Assembly: GCF_000349565.1 (NCBI RefSeq)
Contig: NZ_KB714607.1
Location: 87,977 to 151,976 of the forward strand
Reading direction: 5' to 3'
Source: Curtobacterium flaccumfaciens UCD-AKU
GTDB taxonomy: Bacteria; Actinomycetota; Actinomycetes; Actinomycetales; Microbacteriaceae
Length of the DNA stretch: 64,000 nucleotides
Each line of letters begins with the position of its first letter. Within the stretch, counting starts at the first letter, position 1. The notes beneath the pieces were generated by a model. The model worked only from the letters and a program-made list of their open reading frames with translations, ran no database searches and had not been told where the DNA came from. Both the position numbers and the translations under genes were made by a program. Positions 16,800 through 25,503 of the stretch are shown in pieces.

Positions 16800-18089
16800 T
16801 CAGGCCTGCGGTGCGGACCGCGGGCGGGTCGACGCGCCGGTCGGGAGGCTCGGGGCCGCGTCCGCCAGGGCGGCCTGCGTCGCTGCGAGGAGCTGCTGGG
16901 CAGTCTGGATCCCGTTGGCGGAACCGGTGGTCGCCTGGCCGCCGGCGTGGGCGAGCAGCTGCGCGCCGATGGCGGGCCCGATGCGGTCGGTCTCGCGCGG
17001 GTTGCGCGCGACCCAGTCGCGGGCGATCGCGTCGGCGAGGCGCTCGGCGGCGGCGCCGCGCTCCGCGTCGCCTCGGGACCGGTGCCACAGCCCGGTCACC
17101 ACGAGGTGGGCGACGACGGCTCCGACGTCACGGACCGGGAACCCCCAGCCCGCGGTGTCGATGTCGAGCAGGCCCGAGATGCGCCACGGCTCGTCCTCGT
17201 CGACGAACACCTGCTCCAGGTGCAGGTCGCCGTGCACGACCTGCTTGGTCGAGCTCGACCAACCGATGGAACGGCGGCCGATGGCGTCGTACAGGCGGTC
17301 GATCTCCTCGGCGTCGCGCGGCAGGGCGGCGATGAGCGTGCGACGGTGCCAGTCGGCGTGGTCCATCGCGTCGGCACGGGCCTGCTGGGTCATCGGCACG
17401 GTGGCGACGCGGCCGCTCAACGCCGCGAGCGACGCCACGAAGCGCGGGTCGTCGGCGATGTCGAGGATGCGGCTGCCGGCCGGCACGCCGCGGATGCGCT
17501 CGAGCACGAGCAGGCCGTCACCACGACTGGACAGCACGCGCGGCACCGGCAGGCCGGCCGCGACGAACTGCTCGTGCGACTGCACGATCGGCGCGACCCG
17601 GTGCGGACGGACGATCTTCAGGAACAGGGTGCGCTCGGGGGCGTCGACGCGCACCACCGCACGTTTGCCGGGCCGGTACGCGGCGACGGTGAGCACCGGG
17701 TCGGTGACGGGCATGCCGAGGGTGGTCAGCAGCTCGGCGACGGCGTCGCGGTAGGTGACCTGCGGCAGCACCGGCAGGCCTGGGTCGTTCGGGTACGCCC
17801 AGACCGACACCGGTTCGCCCGTCGCCGGGTCCGTGACGATGGCGCTGTTCTGGTCGTGGGTGCCGCCGGTGTCGACGTAGGTCAGGACCGTGGCGCGTTG
17901 GCCGTTGCGGTCCAGTGTGTCGACCTCGTAGCCGTACAGGTAGCCGTTGCCCGACGGTTCGACGGAGTGCGCCCGCGCGGCCACCACGGAGGTCCCGGAG
18001 CCGGCGAAGGCCTGCGGGATGACGCGCTCATGGTTGGGCCACACGACATCAGTCAACCGCGTCGCACGGGTTTCGTCGCGTTCGTGCAC
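16800..18089 (-). CDS. Aminoglycoside phosphotransferase-family (APH) kinase
   Basis: This 429-residue protein has the APH/choline kinase fold. The catalytic loop VVHGDLHLEQ lies near residue 281, and the metal-binding Asp is in LLDIDTAGWG about 25 residues later. The segment before it (FLKIVRPH, then HEQFVAAGLPVPRV) resembles the N-lobe lysine region. Such proteins phosphorylate small molecules such as sugars, choline-like alcohols or antibiotics. Nothing in the context points to resistance. The GTG at 18089 leaves only 35 bp to the divergent gene. A TTG at 18056 is an alternative that leaves promoter space. Confidence 0.8.
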   Translation of the reverse strand: MHERDETRATRLTDVVWPNHERVIPQAFAGSGTSVVAARAHSVEPSGNGYLYGYEVDTLDRNGQRATVLTYVDTGGTHDQNSAIVTDPATGEPVSVWAYPNDPGLPVLPQVTYRDAVAELLTTLGMPVTDPVLTVAAYRPGKRAVVRVDAPERTLFLKIVRPHRVAPIVQSHEQFVAAGLPVPRVLSSRGDGLLVLERIRGVPAGSRILDIADDPRFVASLAALSGRVATVPMTQQARADAMDHADWHRRTLIAALPRDAEEIDRLYDAIGRRSIGWSSSTKQVVHGDLHLEQVFVDEDEPWRISGLLDIDTAGWGFPVRDVGAVVAHLVVTGLWHRSRGDAERGAAAERLADAIARDWVARNPRETDRIGPAIGAQLLAHAGGQATTGSANGIQTAQQLLAATQAALADAAPSLPTGASTRPRSAPQA

Positions 18090-18111
18090 GGCTCGGCGCG
18101 CGGCCGGTGGC

Positions 18112-18124
18112 TACCGTGGTCGGT
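18112..18124 (+). promoter_or_regulatory. Probable -10 element giving a leaderless transcript
   Basis: TACCGT at 18112-18117 precedes the GTG at 18125 by 7 bases. This is why I prefer that start over the upstream in-frame GTG at 18107. Confidence 0.45.
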
Positions 18125-19219
18125 GTGAACCCGGTCGCGCGTCTCCGCAGCTCCAGTCGCACGCCGTTCCTGCAGGTCGTGAAGACCGCCGTCGCGGTGG
18201 TGGCCGCCGTGCTCCTCTGCCGTCTGGTGATCCAGGGGCCGTTCCCCACCTTCGCGGCCATCGCGGCCCTGCTCGTGGTGCAGCCGAGCATCAACCAGTC
18301 GTTCGTGAAGGGGCTCGAGCGGAGCGCGGGCGTCGTCATCGGCGTCGTGCTGGCCACCGGGTTCCACCTGCTGCTCGGCGACGGCGTGTTCGTGGTGCTG
18401 CTCGTCATCGTGCTCGCGATCCTGATCGCGTGGGCGCTCCGGCTCACCCCGACGTCGGCCACCCAGGTGGGGATCAGCGGGATGCTCGTGCTCACCGCCG
18501 GGGTCGTGACGCCGAACTACTCCGCCGACCGGATCCTCGAGACCGTGATCGGTGCGATCGTCGCCCTGGTCGTGAACGCGCTCATCGTGCCGCCCGTCCT
18601 GCTCGAGCCGGCGCACCTCGCCGTCGCCCGGCTCGCCCGCGACACCGCGGTGGCGTTCGAGCGGATCGCGATCGGCCTGACCGAGGGGTGGGACCGCGCA
18701 CGCTGGGACGAGGCCCTCGTCGCGGCCCGGGCCCTCCGGCAGCAGCATGCCAAGGCCGAGGCGTCCCTGGGGGCGGCCCGCGAGTCCCTGACGATGAACC
18801 CGCGCAGCGGCCGGCACCGGACGATCCTCGACCGCGACGTGGTGGTCACCGACCACCTGCGCATCCTGGTGACCCGGGTCACCGGCATGACCCGGGCGAT
18901 CCGCGACAACACCGCCCCGGACGTGCGGGACGATCCGGTGGTGCACGGCATCGCGACCGAGGTGGCGCGGATCGGGGCGGACGTGCGGGCGCTCAGTGCG
19001 CGGGTCGAGTCGACGCGGCTCGACCCGGCACCCGGGGCCGGTGGGGCGGACGCTGCTGCGCTCGGACCGGACGCCGAGCCGTGGGCGGAGGCCTCGGAGC
19101 CGGCACTCACCGCGCCGCTCGAGGTGGTGCGTCCGAACTCCCGGCACTGGGTGCTCATCGGGGCGCTGCTCGAGGACATCCGACGGGTGCGCGGGGAACT
19201 GCTCGGCGAGGACGACTAG
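18125..19219 (+). CDS. FUSC-family membrane protein, probable aromatic acid exporter
   Basis: This 364-residue protein has about six closely spaced hydrophobic segments in its first 170 residues. The motif QGPFPTFAAIAALLVVQPS near residues 37-55 is typical of FUSC/aromatic-acid-exporter proteins. The C-terminal 190 residues are soluble and helical. Members export aromatic acids or other small organic acids, often as oligomers. The soluble half may form the cytoplasmic part of the assembly. The substrate is unknown, and no neighbour helps define it. Confidence 0.85.
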   Translation: MNPVARLRSSSRTPFLQVVKTAVAVVAAVLLCRLVIQGPFPTFAAIAALLVVQPSINQSFVKGLERSAGVVIGVVLATGFHLLLGDGVFVVLLVIVLAILIAWALRLTPTSATQVGISGMLVLTAGVVTPNYSADRILETVIGAIVALVVNALIVPPVLLEPAHLAVARLARDTAVAFERIAIGLTEGWDRARWDEALVAARALRQQHAKAEASLGAARESLTMNPRSGRHRTILDRDVVVTDHLRILVTRVTGMTRAIRDNTAPDVRDDPVVHGIATEVARIGADVRALSARVESTRLDPAPGAGGADAAALGPDAEPWAEASEPALTAPLEVVRPNSRHWVLIGALLEDIRRVRGELLGEDD

Positions 19220-19238
19220 GCGCGTCGCGTTTGCGCGG

Positions 19239-19301
19239 TGCCGGGTCTACTCAGCGTGCCGCGCAGACGTTGTGCCGGGTCCACCTCAGCGTGCCGCGCA
19301 G
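19239..19301. repeat. Short direct duplication at a gene end
   Basis: Two copies of GTGCCGGGTCTAC-CTCAGCGTGCCGCGCAG-like sequence lie at 19239-19266 and 19272-19301. The second includes the stop codon and last codons of the minus-strand gene that ends at 19286. It looks like a local slippage duplication. Confidence 0.55.
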
Positions 19302-19594
19302 GCCGCCTCCGACGCCGTCCGCACCACGTCGGACCAGATCACCTCGGTCGGCACGACGTCGGTCGCACCGGGGACCCCGGTGTCGGCGTACCGGTTGATC
19401 TCGGCGACGACGGCCTCGATGCCGACCTCGCGTGCGGCACGGCTCGCCACGTCCGGCACCGCCGTCCGCAGCTCTGCGACCACGCGGTCGCGCGGTACGT
19501 CCTCCAGCTGTGCGAGCGTGCCGATCCCCTTCCACGCGGCGTCCAGTTCGGCGCGCAGGCGCACGATTGCCGGGTGGTCGATCGAGTCGTTCAT
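19286..19594 (-). CDS. Hypothetical protein, 102 residues
   Basis: This small, soluble, mainly helical protein has a Trp-containing N-terminal helix (AELDAAWKGIG) and a C-terminal Ala-rich helix. I chose the ATG at 19594 because a GGGGGA motif sits just upstream. The frame extends to an ATG at 19651, which would add 19 Arg/Pro/Gly-rich residues. I recognise no family. It converges on the FUSC gene and shows no operon partner. Confidence 0.65.
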   Translation of the reverse strand: MNDSIDHPAIVRLRAELDAAWKGIGTLAQLEDVPRDRVVAELRTAVPDVASRAAREVGIEAVVAEINRYADTGVPGATDVVPTEVIWSDVVRTASEAACAAR

Positions 19595-19788
19595 GATCCC
19601 CCAGTGCGGGCGGCGCATCGGGTCGCGCTGTCCGCTGCCGGAGCCTAGCAACGAAGCAAGCGACGCTCACGTCCCTAGAACGTGGGACAGACCGTTCCGC
19701 CCTGTCCTGTGACGAGATTCAGCGAGTTCGGCCTGAGAACGGCCCTCGGCGACGGTTCGATGCCACGATGGGTCCGAGGAGGTCCACT

Positions 19789-20466
19789 ATGCGGCTGTTG
19801 GTGGTCGAGGACGACGACGAGATGCGGGCCCTGATGGAGCGCGGACTCGCGGCCGAGGGGTACCGCGTGACGGCGGTCGAGAACGGTGTCGAGGCGCTCA
19901 TCGCGCTCGGCGAGCAGGCGTTCGACCTTGCGGTCGTGGACGTGATGATGCCCGGCATGTCCGGCTTCGAGCTCGCCCGGCGGATCCGTGAGCGCGAGGA
20001 CCCCGTGCGGATCCTGCTCGTGACGGCGCGCGACGCCGTGGACGACCGTGTGTTCGGGCTCGACGCCGGTGCGGACGACTACCTCACCAAGCCCTTCGCC
20101 TTCGCCGAGCTCACCGCTCGGCTGCGTGCGCTCGGCCGTCGTGAGTCCGCCGGGGCTCCCCGCACGATCGAGGTCGGCGACGTCTCCATCGACTCCGAGG
20201 CACGCCGCATCTCGATCAAGGGCCAGCGCGTCGCCGTGAGCCCCACGGAGTTCGCCCTGCTCCGCCTGCTCGCCCGGTCCGCCGGCAGTGTCGTCGACCG
20301 CCCGAAGATCCTCGAAGAGGTCTGGGACGGTTCGCAGCACGTCGACCCGAACGTGGTCGAGCAGTACATCTCGTACCTCCGCAAGAAGCTCACCGCGCAC
20401 GAGGCCACCGTCGCCATCGCCACGGTCCGCGGTCGCGGGTACCGCCTGGATCTGCTCGGGGCGTGA
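19789..20466 (+). CDS. OmpR/PhoB-type response regulator
   Basis: This 225-residue two-component regulator has an N-terminal receiver domain. The acidic pocket is EDDD at residues 7-10, the phosphoacceptor is Asp51 in VVDVMMPG, and the conserved Lys101 is in YLTKPF. A winged-helix DNA-binding domain covers about residues 128-222. The ATG at 19789 has a GAGGAGG Shine-Dalgarno 7 bases upstream. The stop overlaps the start of the sensor kinase by four bases (GTGA), so the two are co-translated. The signal and target genes cannot be inferred from context. Confidence 0.93.
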   Translation: MRLLVVEDDDEMRALMERGLAAEGYRVTAVENGVEALIALGEQAFDLAVVDVMMPGMSGFELARRIREREDPVRILLVTARDAVDDRVFGLDAGADDYLTKPFAFAELTARLRALGRRESAGAPRTIEVGDVSIDSEARRISIKGQRVAVSPTEFALLRLLARSAGSVVDRPKILEEVWDGSQHVDPNVVEQYISYLRKKLTAHEATVAIATVRGRGYRLDLLGA

Positions 20467-21974
20467 GCGGGGCCGACGACGCCCCACGATCGGACCACCG
20501 ACGCGGTGGTCCGATCCGGCCGCTGCGTCTGCTGTCGCTGCGTGCCCGGATCACGATCGGTTCGACGGCGATCGCGGCGATCGTGATCCTGCTGCTCGTC
20601 CTGGTGATGCGGTTCCAGGTGGTGAGCGTCGTCGCGAGTGCGACCCGCACGCTGCTCGACGCCGATGCCGACCCCTACGTCGCCACGCTCGAGGTCGACA
20701 GCGACCCCGACCTGTCGTCACCGGGCAACGCGCAGCTCGTCGCCGTCGTGTCCCCGTCCGGCGAGATCGTGCTCTCGACGATGCCGGACCGCGTCGAGCA
20801 GGCGCTCGGCAGTCTGCGGTCCACCCCTGCCGGCACCTCGATCATCACGGCATCCGGCTCGGAGTACCGCGTCGTCGTGGAGCACCCCGTCAACGAGGCC
20901 GGCCGGTGGACGGTCGTCGCCGCCCGTAACTCGCAGGCCGAGGCCATCGTCGTCGACGACCTCACGACGACCCTGTCGTTGACCGGCCTGGCGATCCTGC
21001 TCGCCTTCGGCGTGGCGTCCTGGGTGCTCGCGACCACCGCGTTGCGTCCGGTGAACCGGATGCGCCGCGAGGCCGAACGGCTCTCCGTCGCCCCGGAGCG
21101 CGCCGAACTGCCGGTGGGCCCCGCCCGGGACGAGCTGGCATCCCTGGCGACGACGCTCAACGCCTTCCTGGCCCGGACCCGGCAGGCGACCGAGCGTGAA
21201 CGCCAGATGGTGTCGGACGCCAGCCACGAGCTCCGGACGCCCCTGGCCATCCTGACGACCCAGCTCGACCTCGCCTCGCTCGACGGCAACGACGCCGCCG
21301 CCCTCGCCGCCCACATCGAACGCGCCAAGCACAGCGTCGCGCGGTTGTCCCGGCTCGCCAACGACCTGCTCGCACTGTCGCGGATCGAGGAGTCTGAGCA
21401 ACGTGAACAGGACGGCGACCGACGGCCGGAGACCGCCTGGTCGGACCTCGGCGACGAGGTGATGGCAGCGGTCGACCGCGTCCGGCTCATCGCGTCGGCG
21501 AAGGACGTCACCGTCGACTTCGACCTGGAGCCGCCGGTCGCCGTCGGCGGGTCCGGCCCGGGCATCGGCGGCGGCACCGTGGAACCGCGCTACCGGATCG
21601 ACACGGGTGGGATGGCCCAGCTCGTCACGAACATCGCGGGCAACGCCGTGGCCGCACTCCCCCGCGGTGGCGGCATCTTCGTGTCCTGGCGGAGCACCGG
21701 CGGCCAGGGCGTGCTGCAGATCACCGACGACGGCCCCGGTGTACCCGAGTCGTTCATCCCCGTGGCCTTCGACCGGTTCACGCGTCCGGACGAGGCACGG
21801 ACGTCCCGCCCGAACCCCGACCCCTCCACGGGCGCCGGCGCCCTGCCGGGCGGCTCCGGTCTGGGACTCGCGATCGTCCGCGCGGTGGCGGAACGCGCCG
21901 GGGGCACGGCGTCGCTCCGCAACGTGCCCGCCGGTGGGCTCGAGGTCACGATCACCCTGCCCGAGGTGCGCTGA
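20463..21974 (+). CDS. Sensor histidine kinase
   Basis: This 503-residue membrane kinase pairs with the preceding regulator. Helices at about residues 29-50 and 169-190 flank an extracytoplasmic sensor domain of about 115 residues. A HAMP domain follows to about residue 243. The phospho-accepting His255 is in SDASHELRTP, and the ATP-binding domain has GPGVPE and GGSGLGLAIV motifs towards the C-terminus. A Gly-rich insert (GGSGPGIGGGT) interrupts the region before the N-box and is probably a disordered linker. The ligand is unknown. Confidence 0.93.
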   Translation: MSGADDAPRSDHRRGGPIRPLRLLSLRARITIGSTAIAAIVILLLVLVMRFQVVSVVASATRTLLDADADPYVATLEVDSDPDLSSPGNAQLVAVVSPSGEIVLSTMPDRVEQALGSLRSTPAGTSIITASGSEYRVVVEHPVNEAGRWTVVAARNSQAEAIVVDDLTTTLSLTGLAILLAFGVASWVLATTALRPVNRMRREAERLSVAPERAELPVGPARDELASLATTLNAFLARTRQATERERQMVSDASHELRTPLAILTTQLDLASLDGNDAAALAAHIERAKHSVARLSRLANDLLALSRIEESEQREQDGDRRPETAWSDLGDEVMAAVDRVRLIASAKDVTVDFDLEPPVAVGGSGPGIGGGTVEPRYRIDTGGMAQLVTNIAGNAVAALPRGGGIFVSWRSTGGQGVLQITDDGPGVPESFIPVAFDRFTRPDEARTSRPNPDPSTGAGALPGGSGLGLAIVRAVAERAGGTASLRNVPAGGLEVTITLPEVR

Positions 21975-21978
21975 GCTC

Positions 21979-22060
21979 GACCGCTCACCCAGCAGTACCG
22001 CTCACCCGAGCAGGACCGCTCACCCGAGCACGACCGATCACCGGCGCAGGACCGCTCACT
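21979..22060. repeat. Degenerate 18-bp tandem repeat between convergent genes
   Basis: Four to five copies of GACCGCTCACCCGAGCAG lie head to tail at 21979-22060. Copies differ at a few positions and the first is longer by one base. The array fills the gap between the kinase stop and the dnaE2 stop. The last copy overlaps the final dnaE2 codons. Confidence 0.75.
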
Positions 22061-25000
22061 GGAAGTCGCGCGACCGGGTGCGGACGGACAGCGACAGGTG
22101 CTCGATGCGGTCCGCCACCAGGTTGACCACGCCGTCGGGTGACCGCTCGAGGATGCCCCGGACGATCACCGCCGGGGACTCCCGCGCCACCCGGCGGTAG
22201 CGCCCCCACACCCCGACGCTGCAGATGACGTTGACCAGCCCGGTCTCGTCCTCGACGTTCAGGAACGTGATGCCGGACGCGGTCGCCGGACGCTGCCGGT
22301 GCGTCACGATCCCGCCGACCTCGACCCGTCGTCCGGTCTCGGCGGTCGCGGTGTCCTGCACGCTGAGCACCCGGCGGGCTGCGAGCCGGTCGCGCACGTG
22401 CCGGACGGGGTGGTCGTCGGTCGTCATGCCCGTCGACCACATGTCCGCGATGAGCACGTCCCCGCTCGTCATCTGACCGAACAACGGCGGCTGCACGAAC
22501 ACCTGCGTGTCCGGCAGCTGGTCCGGACGCTCGGCCGCGGCCTGCGCAGCCGACCACATCGCACCGCGGCGGTCGATGTCGAACGGGGCGAAGGCGTCGG
22601 CGGCAGCGAGGGCCTCGAGCTGCGGCGTCGTGAGTCCGACCCGGCGGGCCAGGTCCGACATGTCGCGGAAGGGGCCGTTGGCGTCCCGCTCGGCGACGAT
22701 CTTCTCGGCGCTCTTCCGGCTGAGCGACGCGACCTCGGCGAGCCCGAGCCGCACGGCGAAGGCACCGTCGCGACGGTGGCTCGCGGTGTCGTCGGGGAGC
22801 GCCTTGTCGAAGGGCAGCACCGGGGGCTGCTCGGCGGCCAGGCAGGCGTCGGCACCGACCGGGGCGTCCCCGTCCGGCAGCGGTTCGAGCGTGGCGTCCA
22901 CCCCGGACCGCAGGATGTCCGGTCGCAGCACGCGGACACCGTGCCGCCGGGCGTCGGCGACCAGGGTCTGCGGTGAGTAGAACCCCATCGGCTGCGCCCG
23001 GAGCAGCGCTGCCAGGAACGCCCCCGGGTAGTGCAGCCGCATCCACGCGCTCGCGTAGACGATGAGGGCGAAGCTGATCGAGTGGCTCTCCGCGAAGCCG
23101 AAGTTCGCGAAGGCCTGGATCTTCGCGTAGATCGCGTCGGCGTCGGCGCCGTGGATGCCGTTGTCCGCCATCCCCGCGTAGAGCTTGTCCCGCAGCCGGT
23201 CGATCTTCTCGTGTCCGCGCTTCGACCCCATCGCCCGCCGCAGCAGGTCGGCGTCGTCCCCGGAGCAGTTGCCGACCGCGATCGCCATCTGCATGAGTTG
23301 TTCCTGGAACAGCGGGACCCCGAGGGTGCGTTCGAGCACGGGTTCGAGCGCCGGGTGCATGTAGGTGATCGGTTCCTCGCCGGTGCGCCGTCGGATGTAC
23401 GGGTGCACTGCGCCGCCCTGGATCGGCCCGGGGCGGACGAGTGCGACCTCGATCACCAGGTCGTAGAACCGCCGTGGGAGCAGTCGGGGCAGGGTGCCCA
23501 TCTGCGCGCGGGACTCCACCTGGAACACCCCGATCGTGTCCGCGCGGCAGAGCTGGTCGTAGACGCCCTGTTCCTCCTTCGGGATGGAGTGCATCTCCCA
23601 GCGCTCACCGCAGTGCTCTGCCGCCAGGTCGAACGAGTACTGCAACGCGGCGAGCATGCCGAGCCCGAGCATGTCGAACTTCACGAGCCCCATGTAGGCG
23701 CAGTCGTCCTTGTCCCACTGGAGCACGGTGCGGCCGTCCATCCGGGCGTGTTCGATCGGCACGACCTCGCCCACCGGGCGGTCGGTCAGCACCATGCCGC
23801 CGGAGTGGATGCCGAGGTGCCGCGGGAACCCGAGGACGTCGCTCGCGAGTCCGACGACCGCCGGTGGGATGTCGTGGTCCTGGCTCTCGGTCACCGAACC
23901 CCACCGTTCGACCTGCTTCGACCATGCGTCCTGCTGTCCGGGGCTGTGGCCGAGCGCCTTCGCCATGTCGCGCACCGCGCCCTTGGGCCGGTAGGTGATC
24001 ACGTTCGCGACCTGGGCGGCGTTGTGCCGGCCGTACTTGGCGTAGACGTACTGGATCACCTCTTCGCGGCGGTCCGAGTCGAAGTCGACGTCGATGTCGG
24101 GCTCCTCGTCGCGCATCGCCGACAGGAACCGCTCGAACGGCAGCCCGTAGCGGATCGAGTCCACCGCGGTGATCTCGAGCAGGTAGCAGACCGCCGAGTT
24201 CGCCGCCGAACCCCGCCCCTGACAGAGGATGCCCCGGCCGCGGGCGTACTGCACCATGTCGCGCACGATCAGGAAGTACCCGGGGAAGTTCTTCTCCTCG
24301 ATCACGGACAGCTCGCGTTCGATGCGCTCCCGCTTGCGGGGCTCGACGCCGTCGGCGCTGCCCGGGTAGAACCGCCGGGCACCGGTCCAGGTGAGTTCGC
24401 GCAGCCACGACATCGCGGTGTGTCCATCCGGGACGTCGAGGTCGGGCAGCCCGGGCTTGACCGTCTTCAGCCGGAACCCGAGTTCGTCGGCGAGCTCCAC
24501 GGTCCGTTCGACCGCGCCGGGGTAGCGCCCGAACCGTCTGGCCATCTCGGCGCCGGAGCGCAGGTGGGCGGTGTCGGCTGCGGGCAGCCAGCCGTCGATC
24601 TCGTCGAGGCTGCGGCGAGCACGGACCGCCGCGAGCGCGGTGGCCACCGGGAACCGGTCCGGGGTGGCGTAGTGCACGTTGCCGGTGGCGACCAGGGGCA
24701 GTGCGTGCTTCGTGGCCAGGGCGGCCAGGGCGTCGTTGCGGGCGCTGTCGAGCGGGTCGCCGTGGTCGAGCAGCTCCACCACGACGTTGCGGCTGCCGAA
24801 CCGGTCGAGCAGCACCCGGAGCGCGGTGTCGGCGGCGGATTCCCCACCCTGCTCGAGGGCCTGCCGCACGGTGCCCTTCCGGCACCCGGTCAGGACACGC
24901 CAGTGGCCGTCCGCGCGTGCGGCGAGGTCGTCGAGGTCGTACTGCGGGCTGCCCTTCTCGGATCCGGCGGCCAGGTGCGCGCTCGTGACCGCGCCGGCCA

Positions 25001-25466
25001 AGCGGTGGTAGCCGTCCTGCCCGTCGGCGAGCAGGAGCAGGTGCGAGCCCTCGGGGTCGGGCACACCGTTCTGCGGTTCGGTCAGCCCCAGGGACAGCTC
25101 GGTGCCGAAGACGGTGCCCACCTGCGGGTAGGACTCGGCGACCTCGGCCATCCGGGCTGCCCCGTAGAAGCCGTCGTGGTCGGTGAGCGCGAGGGCGTGC
25201 AGCCGGAGCCGGGCGGCTTCTTCGAACAGGTGCTCGGGCTGACTGGCGCCGTCGAGGAAGCTGAAGGCCGAGTGCGCGTGCAATTCGGCGTACGGCACGA
25301 CCGGGCCGCCGTCGGTGTCGATCGGCGACGGGACGTACGGCTCGCGCTTCCGCGACCACGCCGGGCTGTCGCCGCCGTCGCCGTCGTGCGCGGTGCCCGG
25401 GCTCCGTTTGTCGGACAGCGCGCGCTCGAACTGCGACCACGGGACGGGTGGGTTGCTGTAGCCCAT
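22056..25466 (-). CDS. dnaE2: Error-prone DNA polymerase DnaE2
   Basis: This 1136-residue protein is a C-family alpha subunit of the DnaE2 type. The N-terminal PHP domain begins with AELHAHSAFSFLDG near residue 45. The catalytic aspartates are in DIDVDFD near residue 458. The fingers and thumb follow, then helix-hairpin-helix sequence near residue 935 and a C-terminal OB fold (VGGIVTHRQRP). DnaE2 carries out damage-induced mutagenic lesion bypass with ImuA and ImuB. The ATG at 25466 follows an AGGAG at 9 bases spacing and begins 37 bp after imuB ends. Control is through the LexA boxes upstream of imuA. Confidence 0.95.
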   Translation of the reverse strand: MGYSNPPVPWSQFERALSDKRSPGTAHDGDGGDSPAWSRKREPYVPSPIDTDGGPVVPYAELHAHSAFSFLDGASQPEHLFEEAARLRLHALALTDHDGFYGAARMAEVAESYPQVGTVFGTELSLGLTEPQNGVPDPEGSHLLLLADGQDGYHRLAGAVTSAHLAAGSEKGSPQYDLDDLAARADGHWRVLTGCRKGTVRQALEQGGESAADTALRVLLDRFGSRNVVVELLDHGDPLDSARNDALAALATKHALPLVATGNVHYATPDRFPVATALAAVRARRSLDEIDGWLPAADTAHLRSGAEMARRFGRYPGAVERTVELADELGFRLKTVKPGLPDLDVPDGHTAMSWLRELTWTGARRFYPGSADGVEPRKRERIERELSVIEEKNFPGYFLIVRDMVQYARGRGILCQGRGSAANSAVCYLLEITAVDSIRYGLPFERFLSAMRDEEPDIDVDFDSDRREEVIQYVYAKYGRHNAAQVANVITYRPKGAVRDMAKALGHSPGQQDAWSKQVERWGSVTESQDHDIPPAVVGLASDVLGFPRHLGIHSGGMVLTDRPVGEVVPIEHARMDGRTVLQWDKDDCAYMGLVKFDMLGLGMLAALQYSFDLAAEHCGERWEMHSIPKEEQGVYDQLCRADTIGVFQVESRAQMGTLPRLLPRRFYDLVIEVALVRPGPIQGGAVHPYIRRRTGEEPITYMHPALEPVLERTLGVPLFQEQLMQMAIAVGNCSGDDADLLRRAMGSKRGHEKIDRLRDKLYAGMADNGIHGADADAIYAKIQAFANFGFAESHSISFALIVYASAWMRLHYPGAFLAALLRAQPMGFYSPQTLVADARRHGVRVLRPDILRSGVDATLEPLPDGDAPVGADACLAAEQPPVLPFDKALPDDTASHRRDGAFAVRLGLAEVASLSRKSAEKIVAERDANGPFRDMSDLARRVGLTTPQLEALAAADAFAPFDIDRRGAMWSAAQAAAERPDQLPDTQVFVQPPLFGQMTSGDVLIADMWSTGMTTDDHPVRHVRDRLAARRVLSVQDTATAETGRRVEVGGIVTHRQRPATASGITFLNVEDETGLVNVICSVGVWGRYRRVARESPAVIVRGILERSPDGVVNLVADRIEHLSLSVRTRSRDFQ

Positions 25467-25503
25467 CAGGACACGCTCCTGTTGGTGGTGGTGGGGGTCG
25501 GGG

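Noticed and set aside
16800-18089. Antibiotic resistance gene (aminoglycoside phosphotransferase)
   Set aside because: The fold is shared by many kinases of small molecules. The protein is longer than typical resistance enzymes and is not in a mobile context, so resistance cannot be claimed.
21979-22060. CRISPR-like short repeat
   Set aside because: Copies are directly adjacent with no spacers and are degenerate.
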